From assembly GCA_001695595.3 (NCBI GenBank), contig MBPM02000162.1:1-64000 (forward strand): a stretch of 64,000 nucleotides of DNA, read 5' to 3'. Source of the stretch: Plasmopara viticola (taxonomy: Eukaryota; Oomycota; Peronosporomycetes; Peronosporales; Peronosporaceae). Both the position numbers and the translations under genes were made by a program. The notes below the pieces were generated by a model, which saw only the letters and a list, made by a program, of their open reading frames with translations, ran no database searches and was not told where the DNA came from. Numbering within the stretch: position 1 is the stretch's first letter; each line of letters starts with the position of its first letter. Positions 21,142-36,300 of this stretch are shown one piece after another.

Positions 21142-24100
21142 GAGGGACAATTCTTCCTACAGCCTCAGATACATCTAATACAGCTTCCTGGACATGCAGC
21201 CACGCGTTTCAAGTAGAACATAGCGATTGCTGCTCCAATAGAAGCGCCGATTTTTCCCACGGCCTCAGATACGTGAAATCTAGCATCCTGAGCAAGCACA
21301 TACGCGTTGCAAGCGTAACTTAGCGAGTTCTGCTCCATTTGATGCGCCGATTCTTCCTACGGCGTCAGATCCGTCAAATCTAGCTTCCAGGACATGCAGA
21401 CACGCGTTCCGTGCGTAACTGAGCGTGTTCTGCTCTATTTGAAGGACAATTCTTCCTACAGCCTCAGATACATCTAATACAGCTTCCTGGACATGCAGCC
21501 ACGCGTTTCAAGTAGAACATAGCGATTGCTGCTCCAATAGAAGCGCCGATTTTTCCCACGGCCTCAGATACGTGAAATCTAGCATCCTGAGCAAGCACAT
21601 ACGCGTTGCAAGCGTAACTTAGCGAGTTCTGCTCCATTTGATGCGCCGATTCTTCCTACGGCGTCAGATCCGTCAAATCTAGCTTCCAGGACATGCAGAC
21701 ACGCGTTCCGTGCGTAACTGAGCGTGTTCTGCTCTATTTGAAGGACAATTCTTCCTACAGCCTCAGATACATCTAATACAGCTTCCTGGACATGCAGCCA
21801 CGCGTTTCAAGTAGAACATAGCGATTGCTGCTCCAATAGAAGCGCCGATTTTTCCCACGGCCTCAGATACGTGAAATCTAGCATCCTGAGCAAGCACATA
21901 CGCGTTGCAAGCGTAACTTAGCGAGTTCTGCTCCATTTGATGCGCCGATTCTTCCTACGGCGTCAGATCCGTCAAATCTAGCTTCCAGGACATGCAGACA
22001 CGCGTTCCGTGCGTAACTGAGCGTGTTCTGCTCTATTTGAGGGACAATTCTTCCTACAGCCTCAGATACATCTAATACAGCTTCCTGGACATGCAGCCAC
22101 GCGTTTCAAGTAGAACATAGCGATTGCTGCTCCAATAGAAGCGCCGATTTTTCCCACGGCCTCAGATACGTGAAATCTAGCATCCTGAGCAAGCACATAC
22201 GCGTTGCAAGCGTAACTTAGCGAGTTCTGCTCCATTTGATGCGCCGATTCTTCCTACGGCGTCAGATCCGTCAAATCTAGCTTCCAGGACATGCAGACAC
22301 GCGTTCCGTGCGTAACTGAGCGTGTTCTGCTCTATTTGAAGGACAATTCTTCCTACAGCCTCAGATACATCTAATACAGCTTCCTGGACATGCAGCCACG
22401 CGTTTCAAGTAGAACATAGCGATTGCTGCTCCAATAGAAGCGCCGATTTTTCCCACGGCCTCAGATACGTGAAATCTAGCATCCTGAGCAAGCACATACG
22501 CGTTGCAAGCGTAACTTAGCGAGTTCTGCTCCATTTGATGCGCCGATTCTTCCTACGGCGTCAGATCCGTCAAATCTAGCTTCCAGGACATGCAGACACG
22601 CGTTCCGTGCGTAACTGAGCGTGTTCTGCTCTATTTGAAGGACAATTCTTCCTACAGCCTCAGATACATCTAATACAGCTTCCTGGACATGCAGCCACGC
22701 GTTTCAAGTAGAACATAGCGATTGCTGCTCCAATAGAAGCGCCGATTTTTCCCACGGCCTCAGATACGTGAAATCTAGCATCCTGAGCAAGCACATACGC
22801 GTTGCAAGCGTAACTTAGCGAGTTCTGCTCCATTTGATGCGCCGATTCTTCCTACGGCGTCAGATCCGTCAAATCTAGCTTCCAGGACATGCAGACACGC
22901 GTTCCGTGCGTAACTGAGCGTGTTCTGCTCTATTTGAGGACAATTCTTCCTACAGCCTCAGATACATCTAATACAGCTTCCTGGACATGCAGCCACGCGT
23001 TTCAAGTAGAACATAGCGATTGCTGCTCCAATAGAAGCGCCGATTTTTCCCACGGCCTCAGATACGTGAAATCTAGCATCCTGAGCAAGCACATACGCGT
23101 TGCAAGCGTAACTTAGCGAGTTCTGCTCCATTTGATGCGCCGATTCTTCCTACGGCGTCAGATCCGTCAAATCTAGCTTCCAGGACATGCAGACACGCGT
23201 TCCGTGCGTAACTGAGCGTGTTCTGCTCTATTTGAGGGACAATTCTTCCTACAGCCTCAGATACATCTAATACAGCTTCCTGGACATGCAGCCACGCGTT
23301 TCAAGTAGAACATAGCGATTGCTGCTCCAATAGAAGCGCCGATTTTTCCCACGGCCTCAGATACGTGAAATCTAGCATCCTGAGCAAGCACATACGCGTT
23401 GCAAGCGTAACTTAGCGAGTTCTGCTCCATTTGATGCGCCGATTCTTCCTACGGCGTCAGATCCGTCAAATCTAGCTTCCAGGACATGCAGACACGCGTT
23501 CCGTGCGTAACTGAGCGTGTTCTGCTCTATTTGAAGGACAATTCTTCCTACAGCCTCAGATACATCTAATACAGCTTCCTGGACATGCAGCCACGCGTTT
23601 CAAGTAGAACATAGCGATTGCTGCTCCAATAGAAGCGCCGATTTTTCCCACGGCCTCAGATACGTGAAATCTAGCATCCTGAGCAAGCACATACGCGTTG
23701 CAAGCGTAACTTAGCGAGTTCTGCTCCATTTGATGCGCCGATTCTTCCTACGGCGTCAGATCCGTCAAATCTAGCTTCCAGGACATGCAGACACGCGTTC
23801 CGTGCGTAACTGAGCGTGTTCTGCTCTATTTGAAGGACAATTCTTCCTACAGCCTCAGATACATCTAATACAGCTTCCTGGACATGCAGCCACGCGTTTC
23901 AAGTAGAACATAGCGATTGCTGCTCCAATAGAAGCGCCGATTTTTCCCACGGCCTCAGATACGTGAAATCTAGCATCCTGAGCAAGCACATACGCGTTGC
24001 AAGCGTAACTTAGCGAGTTCTGCTCCATTTGATGCGCCGATTCTTCCTACGGCGTCAGATCCGTCAAATCTAGCTTCCAGGACATGCAGACACGCGTTCC

Positions 24101-25325
24101 GTGCGTAACTGAGCGTGTTCTGCTCTATTTGAGGGACAATTCTTCCTACAGCCTCAGATACATCTAATACAGCTTCCTGGACATGCAGCCACGCGTTTCA
24201 AGTAGAACATAGCGATTGCTGCTCCAATAGAAGCGCCGATTTTTCCCACGGCCTCAGATACGTGAAATCTAGCATCCTGAGCAAGCACATACGCGTTGCA
24301 AGCGTAACTTAGCGAGTTCTGCTCCATTTGATGCGCCGATTCTTCCTACGGCGTCAGATCCGTCAAATCTAGCTTCCAGGACATGCAGACACGCGTTCCG
24401 TAAGTAACTGAGCGTGTTCTGCTCTATTTGAAGGACAATTCTTCCTACAGCCTCAGATACATCTAATACAGCTTCCTAGACATGCAGCCACGCGTTTCAA
24501 GTAGAACATAGCGATTGCTGCTCCAATAGAAGCGCCGATTTTTCCCACGGCCTCAGATACGTGAAATCTAGCATCCTGAGCAAGCACATACGCGTTGCAA
24601 GCGTAACTTAGCGAGTTCTGCTCCATTTGATGCGCCGATTCTTCCTACGGCGTCAGATCCGTCAAATCTAGCTTCCAGGACATGCAGACACGCGTTCCGT
24701 GCGTAACTGAGCGTGTTCTGCTCTATTTGAAGGACAATTCTTCCTACAGCCTCAGATACATCTAATACAGCTTCCTGGACATGCAGCCACGCGTTTCAAG
24801 TAGAACATAGCGATTGCTGCTCCAATAGAAGCGCCGATTTTTCCCACGGCCTCAGATACGTGAAATCTAGCATCCTGAGCAAGCACATACGCGTTGCAAG
24901 CGTAACTTAGCGAGTTCTGCTCCATTTGATGCGCCGATTCTTCCTACGGCGTCAGATCCGTCAAATCTAGCTTCCAGGACATGCAGACACGCGTTCCGTG
25001 CGTAACTGAGCGTGTTCTGCTCTATTTGAGGACAATTCTTCCTACAGCCTCAGATACATCTAATACAGCTTCCTGGACATGCAGCCACGCGTTTCAAGTA
25101 GAACATAGCGATTGCTGCTCCAATAGAAGCGCCGATTTTTCCCACGGCCTCAGATACGTGAAATCTAGCATCCTGAGCAAGCACATACGCGTTGCAAGCG
25201 TAACTTAGCGAGTTCTGCTCCATTTGATGCGCCGATTCTTCCTACGGCGTCAGATCCGTCAAATCTAGCTTCCAGGACATGCAGACACGCGTTCCGTGCG
25301 TAACTGAGCGTGTTCTGCTCTATTT
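21142..25325. repeat. Two successive 7-unit blocks with the same tract pattern
   Basis: Reading the purine-tract state of successive units from 21,142 gives GAGGG, GAAGG, GAAGG, GAGGG, GAAGG, GAAGG, GAGG, and the next seven from 23,234 give the same series. Both blocks are 2,092 bp long (21,142-23,233 and 23,234-25,325). The second has two private substitutions near 24,402 and 24,478. A tandem duplication of seven units is a reasonable reading, but common states make up much of the pattern, so a chance match is not excluded. Confidence 0.5.
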
Positions 25326-28300
25326 GAAGGACAATTCTTCCTACAGCCTCAGATACATCTAATACAGCTTCCTGGACATGCAGCCACGCGTTTCAAGTAG
25401 AACATAGCGATTGCTGCTCCAATAGAAGCGCCGATTTTTCCCACGGCCTCAGATACGTGAAATCTAGCATCCTGAGCAAGCACATACGCGTTGCAAGCGT
25501 AACTTAGCGAGTTCTGCTCCATTTGATGCGCCGATTCTTCCTACGGCGTCAGATCCGTCAAATCTAGCTTCCAGGACATGCAGACACGCGTTCCGTGCGT
25601 AACTGAGCGTGTTCTGCTCTATTTGAAGGGACAATTCTTCCTACAGCCTCAGATACATCTAATACAGCTTCCTGGACATGCAGCCACGCGTTTCAAGTAG
25701 AACATAGCGATTGCTGCTCCAATAGAAGCGCCGATTTTTCCCACGGCCTCAGATACGTGAAATCTAGCATCCTGAGCAAGCACATACGCGTTGCAAGCGT
25801 AACTTAGCGAGTTCTGCTCCATTTGATGCGCCGATTCTTCCTACGGCGTCAGATCCGTCAAATCTAGCTTCCAGGACATGCAGACACGCGTTCCGTGCGT
25901 AACTGAGCGTGTTCTGCTCTATTTGAAGGACAATTCTTCCTACAGCCTCAGATACATCTAATACAGCTTCCTGGACATGCAGCCACGCGTTTCAAGTAGA
26001 ACATAGCGATTGCTGCTCCAATAGAAGCGCCGATTTTTCCCACGGCCTCAGATACGTGAAATCTAGCATCCTGAGCAAGCACATACGCGTTGCAAGCGTA
26101 ACTTAGCGAGTTCTGCTCCATTTGATGCGCCGATTCTTCCTACGGCGTCAGATCCGTCAAATCTAGCTTCCAGGACATGCAGACACGCGTTCCGTGCGTA
26201 ACTGAGCGTGTTCTGCTCTATTTGAAGGACAATTCTTCCTACAGCCTCAGATACATCTAATACAGCTTCCTGGACATGCAGCCACGCGTTTCAAGTAGAA
26301 CATAGCGATTGCTGCTCCAATAGAAGCGCCGATTTTTCCCACGGCCTCAGATACGTGAAATCTAGCATCCTGAGCAAGCACATACGCGTTGCAAGCGTAA
26401 CTTAGCGAGTTCTGCTCCATTTGATGCGCCGATTCTTCCTACGGCGTCAGATCCGTCAAATCTAGCTTCCAGGACATGCAGACACGCGTTCCGTGCGTAA
26501 CTGAGCGTGTTCTGCTCTATTTGAGGGACAATTCTTCCTACAGCCTCAGATACATCTAATACAGCTTCCTGGACATGCAGCCACGCGTTTCAAGTAGAAC
26601 ATAGCGATTGCTGCTCCAATAGAAGCGCCGATTTTTCCCACGGCCTCAGATACGTGAAATCTAGCATCCTGAGCAAGCACATACGCGTTGCAAGCGTAAC
26701 TTAGCGAGTTCTGCTCCATTTGATGCGCCGATTCTTCCTACGGCGTCAGATCCGTCAAATCTAGCTTCCAGGACATGCAGACACGCGTTCCGTGCGTAAC
26801 TGAGCGTGTTCTGCTCTATTTGAAGGACAATTCTTCCTACAGCCTCAGATACATCTAATACAGCTTCCTGGACATGCAGCCACGCGTTTCAAGTAGAACA
26901 TAGCGATTGCTGCTCCAATAGAAGCGCCGATTTTTCCCACGGCCTCAGATACGTGAAATCTAGCATCCTGAGCAAGCACATACGCGTTGCAAGCGTAACT
27001 TAGCGAGTTCTGCTCCATTTGATGCGCCGATTCTTCCTACGGCGTCAGATCCGTCAAATCTAGCTTCCAGGACATGCAGACACGCGTTCCGTGCGTAACT
27101 GAGCGTGTTCTGCTCTATTTGAAGGACAATTCTTCCTACAGCCTCAGATACATCTAATACAGCTTCCTGGACATGCAGCCACGCGTTTCAAGTAGAACAT
27201 AGCGATTGCTGCTCCAATAGAAGCGCCGATTTTTCCCACGGCCTCAGATACGTGAAATCTAGCATCCTGAGCAAGCACATACGCGTTGCAAGCGTAACTT
27301 AGCGAGTTCTGCTCCATTTGATGCGCCGATTCTTCCTACGGCGTCAGATCCGTCAAATCTAGCTTCCAGGACATGCAGACACGCGTTCCGTGCGTAACTG
27401 AGCGTGTTCTGCTCTATTTGAAGGACAATTCTTCCTACAGCCTCAGATACATCTAATACAGCTTCCTGGACATGCAGCCACGCGTTTCAAGTAGAACATA
27501 GCGATTGCTGCTCCAATAGAAGCGCCGATTTTTCCCACGGCCTCAGATACGTGAAATCTAGCATCCTGAGCAAGCACATACGCGTTGCAAGCGTAACTTA
27601 GCGAGTTCTGCTCCATTTGATGCGCCGATTCTTCCTACGGCGTCAGATCCGTCAAATCTAGCTTCCAGGACATGCAGACACGCGTTCCGTGCGTAACTGA
27701 GCGTGTTCTGCTCTATTTGAAGGACAATTCTTCCTACAGCCTCAGATACATCTAATACAGCTTCCTGGACATGCAGCCACGCGTTTCAAGTAGAACATAG
27801 CGATTGCTGCTCCAATAGAAGCGCCGATTTTTCCCACGGCCTCAGATACGTGAAATCTAGCATCCTGAGCAAGCACATACGCGTTGCAAGCGTAACTTAG
27901 CGAGTTCTGCTCCATTTGATGCGCCGATTCTTCCTACGGCGTCAGATCCGTCAAATCTAGCTTCCAGGACATGCAGACACGCGTTCCGTGCGTAACTGAG
28001 CGTGTTCTGCTCTATTTGAAGGACAATTCTTCCTACAGCCTCAGATACATCTAATACAGCTTCCTGGACATGCAGCCACGCGTTTCAAGTAGAACATAGC
28101 GATTGCTGCTCCAATAGAAGCGCCGATTTTTCCCACGGCCTCAGATACGTGAAATCTAGCATCCTGAGCAAGCACATACGCGTTGCAAGCGTAACTTAGC
28201 GAGTTCTGCTCCATTTGATGCGCCGATTCTTCCTACGGCGTCAGATCCGTCAAATCTAGCTTCCAGGACATGCAGACACGCGTTCCGTGCGTAACTGAGC

Positions 28301-28907
28301 GTGTTCTGCTCTATTTGAAGGACAATTCTTCCTACAGCCTCAGATACATCTAATACAGCTTCCTGGACATGCAGCCACGCGTTTCAAGTAGAACATAGCG
28401 ATTGCTGCTCCAATAGAAGCGCCGATTTTTCCCACGGCCTCAGATACGTGAAATCTAGCATCCTGAGCAAGCACATACGCGTTGCAAGCGTAACTTAGCG
28501 AGTTCTGCTCCATTTGATGCGCCGATTCTTCCTACGGCGTCAGATCCGTCAAATCTAGCTTCCAGGACATGCAGACACGCGTTCCGTGCGTAACTGAGCG
28601 TGTTCTGCTCTATTTGAAGGACAATTCTTCCTACAGCCTCAGATACATCTAATACAGCTTCCTGGACATGCAGCCACGCGTTTCAAGTAGAACATAGCGA
28701 TTGCTGCTCCAATAGAAGCGCCGATTTTTCCCACGGCCTCAGATACGTGAAATCTAGCATCCTGAGCAAGCACATACGCGTTGCAAGCGTAACTTAGCGA
28801 GTTCTGCTCCATTTGATGCGCCGATTCTTCCTACGGCGTCAGATCCGTCAAATCTAGCTTCCAGGACATGCAGACACGCGTTCCGTGCGTAACTGAGCGT
28901 GTTCTGC

Positions 28908-28925
28908 TCTATTTGAAATTCTTCC
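28908..28925 (+). repeat. B-tail deletion inside the core (5 bp)
   Basis: CTATTTGAAATTCTTCC replaces the usual CTATTTGAAGGACAATTC, so GGACA or an equivalent five bases are missing. The spacing to the next tract is 294 bp, the shortest unit in the core. The next C (near 28,994) and the following one (near 29,294) both carry the rare GATCGCTG form. Confidence 0.8.
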
Positions 28926-31900
28926 TACAGCCTCAGATACATCTAATACAGCTTCCTGGACATGCAGCCACGCGTTTCAAGTAGAACATAGCGATCGCTG
29001 CTCCAATAGAAGCGCCGATTTTTCCCACGGCCTCAGATACGTGAAATCTAGCATCCTGAGCAAGCACATACGCGTTGCAAGCGTAACTTAGCGAGTTCTG
29101 CTCCATTTGATGCGCCGATTCTTCCTACGGCGTCAGATCCGTCAAATCTAGCTTCCAGGACATGCAGACACGCGTTCCGTGCGTAACTGAGCGTGTTCTG
29201 CTCTATTTGAAGGACAATTCTTCCTACAGCCTCAGATACATCTAATACAGCTTCCTGGACATGCAGCCACGCGTTTCAAGTAGAACATAGCGATCGCTGC
29301 TCCAATAGAAGCGCCGATTTTTCCCACGGCCTCAGATACGTGAAATCTAGCATCCTGAGCAAGCACATACGCGTTGCAAGCGTAACTTAGCGAGTTCTGC
29401 TCCATTTGATGCGCCGATTCTTCCTACGGCGTCAGATCCGTCAAATCTAGCTTCCAGGACATGCAGACACGCGTTCCGTGCGTAACTGAGCGTGTTCTGC
29501 TCTATTTGAAGGACAATTCTTCCTACAGCCTCAGATACATCTAATACAGCTTCCTGGACATGCAGCCACGCGTTTCAAGTAGAACATAGCGATTGCTGCT
29601 CCAATAGAAGCGCCGATTTTTCCCACGGCCTCAGATACGTGAAATCTAGCATCCTGAGCAAGCACATACGCGTTGCAAGCGTAACTTAGCGAGTTCTGCT
29701 CCATTTGATGCGCCGATTCTTCCTACGGCGTCAGATCCGTCAAATCTAGCTTCCAGGACATGCAGACACGCGTTCCGTGCGTAACTGAGCGTGTTCTGCT
29801 CTATTTGAAGGACAATTCTTCCTACAGCCTCAGATACATCTAATACAGCTTCCTGGACATGCAGCCACGCGTTTCAAGTAGAACATAGCGATTGCTGCTC
29901 CAATAGAAGCGCCGATTTTTCCCACGGCCTCAGATACGTGAAATCTAGCATCCTGAGCAAGCACATACGCGTTGCAAGCGTAACTTAGCGAGTTCTGCTC
30001 CATTTGATGCGCCGATTCTTCCTACGGCGTCAGATCCGTCAAATCTAGCTTCCAGGACATGCAGACACGCGTTCCGTGCGTAACTGAGCGTGTTCTGCTC
30101 TATTTGAAGGACAATTCTTCCTACAGCCTCAGATACATCTAATACAGCTTCCTGGACATGCAGCCACGCGTTTCAAGTAGAACATAGCGATTGCTGCTCC
30201 AATAGAAGCGCCGATTTTTCCCACGGCCTCAGATACGTGAAATCTAGCATCCTGAGCAAGCACATACGCGTTGCAAGCGTAACTTAGCGAGTTCTGCTCC
30301 ATTTGATGCGCCGATTCTTCCTACGGCGTCAGATCCGTCAAATCTAGCTTCCAGGACATGCAGACACGCGTTCCGTGCGTAACTGAGCGTGTTCTGCTCT
30401 ATTTGAAGGACAATTCTTCCTACAGCCTCAGATACATCTAATACAGCTTCCTGGACATGCAGCCACGCGTTTCAAGTAGAACATAGCGATTGCTGCTCCA
30501 ATAGAAGCGCCGATTTTTCCCACGGCCTCAGATACGTGAAATCTAGCATCCTGAGCAAGCACATACGCGTTGCAAGCGTAACTTAGCGAGTTCTGCTCCA
30601 TTTGATGCGCCGATTCTTCCTACGGCGTCAGATCCGTCAAATCTAGCTTCCAGGACATGCAGACACGCGTTCCGTGCGTAACTGAGCGTGTTCTGCTCTA
30701 TTTGAAGGACAATTCTTCCTACAGCCTCAGATACATCTAATACAGCTTCCTGGACATGCAGCCACGCGTTTCAAGTAGAACATAGCGATTGCTGCTCCAA
30801 TAGAAGCGCCGATTTTTCCCACGGCCTCAGATACGTGAAATCTAGCATCCTGAGCAAGCACATACGCGTTGCAAGCGTAACTTAGCGAGTTCTGCTCCAT
30901 TTGATGCGCCGATTCTTCCTACGGCGTCAGATCCGTCAAATCTAGCTTCCAGGACATGCAGACACGCGTTCCGTGCGTAACTGAGCGTGTTCTGCTCTAT
31001 TTGAGGACAATTCTTCCTACAGCCTCAGATACATCTAATACAGCTTCCTGGACATGCAGCCACGCGTTTCAAGTAGAACATAGCGATTGCTGCTCCAATA
31101 GAAGCGCCGATTTTTCCCACGGCCTCAGATACGTGAAATCTAGCATCCTGAGCAAGCACATACGCGTTGCAAGCGTAACTTAGCGAGTTCTGCTCCATTT
31201 GATGCGCCGATTCTTCCTACGGCGTCAGATCCGTCAAATCTAGCTTCCAGGACATGCAGACACGCGTTCCGTGCGTAACTGAGCGTGTTCTGCTCTATTT
31301 GAGGACAATTCTTCCTACAGCCTCAGATACATCTAATACAGCTTCCTGGACATGCAGCCACGCGTTTCAAGTAGAACATAGCGATTGCTGCTCCAATAGA
31401 AGCGCCGATTTTTCCCACGGCCTCAGATACGTGAAATCTAGCATCCTGAGCAAGCACATACGCGTTGCAAGCGTAACTTAGCGAGTTCTGCTCCATTTGA
31501 TGCGCCGATTCTTCCTACGGCGTCAGATCCGTCAAATCTAGCTTCCAGGACATGCAGACACGCGTTCCGTGCGTAACTGAGCGTGTTCTGCTCTATTTGA
31601 AGGACAATTCTTCCTACAGCCTCAGATACATCTAATACAGCTTCCTGGACATGCAGCCACGCGTTTCAAGTAGAACATAGCGATTGCTGCTCCAATAGAA
31701 GCGCCGATTTTTCCCACGGCCTCAGATACGTGAAATCTAGCATCCTGAGCAAGCACATACGCGTTGCAAGCGTAACTTAGCGAGTTCTGCTCCATTTGAT
31801 GCGCCGATTCTTCCTACGGCGTCAGATCCGTCAAATCTAGCTTCCAGGACATGCAGACACGCGTTCCGTGCGTAACTGAGCGTGTTCTGCTCTATTTGAA

Positions 31901-33390
31901 GGACAATTCTTCCTACAGCCTCAGATACATCTAATACAGCTTCCTGGACATGCAGCCACGCGTTTCAAGTAGAACATAGCGATTGCTGCTCCAATAGAAG
32001 CGCCGATTTTTCCCACGGCCTCAGATACGTGAAATCTAGCATCCTGAGCAAGCACATACGCGTTGCAAGCGTAACTTAGCGAGTTCTGCTCCATTTGATG
32101 CGCCGATTCTTCCTACGGCGTCAGATCCGTCAAATCTAGCTTCCAGGACATGCAGACACGCGTTCCGTGCGTAACTGAGCGTGTTCTGCTCTATTTGAGG
32201 GACAATTCTTCCTACAGCCTCAGATACATCTAATACAGCTTCCTGGACATGCAGCCACGCGTTTCAAGTAGAACATAGCGATTGCTGCTCCAATAGAAGC
32301 GCCGATTTTTCCCACGGCCTCAGATACGTGAAATCTAGCATCCTGAGCAAGCACATACGCGTTGCAAGCGTAACTTAGCGAGTTCTGCTCCATTTGATGC
32401 GCCGATTCTTCCTACGGCGTCAGATCCGTCAAATCTAGCTTCCAGGACATGCAGACACGCGTTCCGTGCGTAACTGAGCGTGTTCTGCTCTATTTGAAGG
32501 ACAATTCTTCCTACAGCCTCAGATACATCTAATACAGCTTCCTGGACATGCAGCCACGCGTTTCAAGTAGAACATAGCGATTGCTGCTCCAATAGAAGCG
32601 CCGATTTTTCCCACGGCCTCAGATACGTGAAATCTAGCATCCTGAGCAAGCACATACGCGTTGCAAGCGTAACTTAGCGAGTTCTGCTCCATTTGATGCG
32701 CCGATTCTTCCTACGGCGTCAGATCCGTCAAATCTAGCTTCCAGGACATGCAGACACGCGTTCCGTGCGTAACTGAGCGTGTTCTGCTCTATTTGAGGAC
32801 AATTCTTCCTACAGCCTCAGATACATCTAATACAGCTTCCTGGACATGCAGCCACGCGTTTCAAGTAGAACATAGCGATTGCTGCTCCAATAGAAGCGCC
32901 GATTTTTCCCACGGCCTCAGATACGTGAAATCTAGCATCCTGAGCAAGCACATACGCGTTGCAAGCGTAACTTAGCGAGTTCTGCTCCATTTGATGCGCC
33001 GATTCTTCCTACGGCGTCAGATCCGTCAAATCTAGCTTCCAGGACATGCAGACACGCGTTCCGTGCGTAACTGAGCGTGTTCTGCTCTATTTGAGGACAA
33101 TTCTTCCTACAGCCTCAGATACATCTAATACAGCTTCCTGGACATGCAGCCACGCGTTTCAAGTAGAACATAGCGATTGCTGCTCCAATAGAAGCGCCGA
33201 TTTTTCCCACGGCCTCAGATACGTGAAATCTAGCATCCTGAGCAAGCACATACGCGTTGCAAGCGTAACTTAGCGAGTTCTGCTCCATTTGATGCGCCGA
33301 TTCTTCCTACGGCGTCAGATCCGTCAAATCTAGCTTCCAGGACATGCAGACACGCGTTCCGTGCGTAACTGAGCGTGTTCTGCTCTATTT

Positions 33391-36300
33391 GACAATTCTT
33401 CCTACAGCCTCAGATACATCTAATACAGCTTCCTGGACATGCAGCCACGCGTTTCAAGTAGAACATAGCGATTGCTGCTCCAATAGAAGCGCCGATTTTT
33501 CCCACGGCCTCAGATACGTGAAATCTAGCATCCTGAGCAAGCACATACGCGTTGCAAGCGTAACTTAGCGAGTTCTGCTCCATTTGATGCGCCGATTCTT
33601 CCTACGGCGTCAGATCCGTCAAATCTAGCTTCCAGGACATGCAGACACGCGTTCCGTGCGTAACTGAGCGTGTTCTGCTCTATTTGAAGGACAATTCTTC
33701 CTACAGCCTCAGATACATCTAATACAGCTTCCTGGACATGCAGCCACGCGTTTCAAGTAGAACATAGCGATTGCTGCTCCAATAGAAGCGCCGATTTTTC
33801 CCACGGCCTCAGATACGTGAAATCTAGCATCCTGAGCAAGCACATACGCGTTGCAAGCGTAACTTAGCGAGTTCTGCTCCATTTGATGCGCCGATTCTTC
33901 CTACGGCGTCAGATCCGTCAAATCTAGCTTCCAGGACATGCAGACACGCGTTCCGTGCGTAACTGAGCGTGTTCTGCTCTATTTGAAGGACAATTCTTCC
34001 TACAGCCTCAGATACATCTAATACAGCTTCCTGGACATGCAGCCACGCGTTTCAAGTAGAACATAGCGATTGCTGCTCCAATAGAAGCGCCGATTTTTCC
34101 CACGGCCTCAGATACGTGAAATCTAGCATCCTGAGCAAGCACATACGCGTTGCAAGCGTAACTTAGCGAGTTCTGCTCCATTTGATGCGCCGATTCTTCC
34201 TACGGCGTCAGATCCGTCAAATCTAGCTTCCAGGACATGCAGACACGCGTTCCGTGCGTAACTGAGCGTGTTCTGCTCTATTTGAAGGACAATTCTTCCT
34301 ACAGCCTCAGATACATCTAATACAGCTTCCTGGACATGCAGCCACGCGTTTCAAGTAGAACATAGCGATTGCTGCTCCAATAGAAGCGCCGATTTTTCCC
34401 ACGGCCTCAGATACGTGAAATCTAGCATCCTGAGCAAGCACATACGCGTTGCAAGCGTAACTTAGCGAGTTCTGCTCCATTTGATGCGCCGATTCTTCCT
34501 ACGGCGTCAGATCCGTCAAATCTAGCTTCCAGGACATGCAGACACGCGTTCCGTGCGTAACTGAGCGTGTTCTGCTCTATTTGAAGGACAATTCTTCCTA
34601 CAGCCTCAGATACATCTAATACAGCTTCCTGGACATGCAGCCACGCGTTTCAAGTAGAACATAGCGATTGCTGCTCCAATAGAAGCGCCGATTTTTCCCA
34701 CGGCCTCAGATACGTGAAATCTAGCATCCTGAGCAAGCACATACGCGTTGCAAGCGTAACTTAGCGAGTTCTGCTCCATTTGATGCGCCGATTCTTCCTA
34801 CGGCGTCAGATCCGTCAAATCTAGCTTCCAGGACATGCAGACACGCGTTCCGTGCGTAACTGAGCGTGTTCTGCTCTATTTGAAGGACAATTCTTCCTAC
34901 AGCCTCAGATACATCTAATACAGCTTCCTGGACATGCAGCCACGCGTTTCAAGTAGAACATAGCGATTGCTGCTCCAATAGAAGCGCCGATTTTTCCCAC
35001 GGCCTCAGATACGTGAAATCTAGCATCCTGAGCAAGCACATACGCGTTGCAAGCGTAACTTAGCGAGTTCTGCTCCATTTGATGCGCCGATTCTTCCTAC
35101 GGCGTCAGATCCGTCAAATCTAGCTTCCAGGACATGCAGACACGCGTTCCGTGCGTAACTGAGCGTGTTCTGCTCTATTTGACAATTCTTCCTACAGCCT
35201 CAGATACATCTAATACAGCTTCCTGGACATGCAGCCACGCGTTTCAAGTAGAACATAGCGATTGCTGCTCCAATAGAAGCGCCGATTTTTCCCACGGCCT
35301 CAGATACGTGAAATCTAGCATCCTGAGCAAGCACATACGCGTTGCAAGCGTAACTTAGCGAGTTCTGCTCCATTTGATGCGCCGATTCTTCCTACGGCGT
35401 CAGATCCGTCAAATCTAGCTTCCAGGACATGCAGACACGCGTTCCGTGCGTAACTGAGCGTGTTCTGCTCTATTTGAAGGACAATTCTTCCTACAGCCTC
35501 AGATACATCTAATACAGCTTCCTGGACATGCAGCCACGCGTTTCAAGTAGAACATAGCGATTGCTGCTCCAATAGAAGCGCCGATTTTTCCCACGGCCTC
35601 AGATACGTGAAATCTAGCATCCTGAGCAAGCACATACGCGTTGCAAGCGTAACTTAGCGAGTTCTGCTCCATTTGATGCGCCGATTCTTCCTACGGCGTC
35701 AGATCCGTCAAATCTAGCTTCCAGGACATGCAGACACGCGTTCCGTGCGTAACTGAGCGTGTTCTGCTCTATTTGAAGGACAATTCTTCCTACAGCCTCA
35801 GATACATCTAATACAGCTTCCTGGACATGCAGCCACGCGTTTCAAGTAGAACATAGCGATTGCTGCTCCAATAGAAGCGCCGATTTTTCCCACGGCCTCA
35901 GATACGTGAAATCTAGCATCCTGAGCAAGCACATACGCGTTGCAAGCGTAACTTAGCGAGTTCTGCTCCATTTGATGCGCCGATTCTTCCTACGGCGTCA
36001 GATCCGTCAAATCTAGCTTCCAGGACATGCAGACACGCGTTCCGTGCGTAACTGAGCGTGTTCTGCTCTATTTGAGGACAATTCTTCCTACAGCCTCAGA
36101 TACATCTAATACAGCTTCCTGGACATGCAGCCACGCGTTTCAAGTAGAACATAGCGATTGCTGCTCCAATAGAAGCGCCGATTTTTCCCACGGCCTCAGA
36201 TACGTGAAATCTAGCATCCTGAGCAAGCACATACGCGTTGCAAGCGTAACTTAGCGAGTTCTGCTCCATTTGATGCGCCGATTCTTCCTACGGCGTCAGA

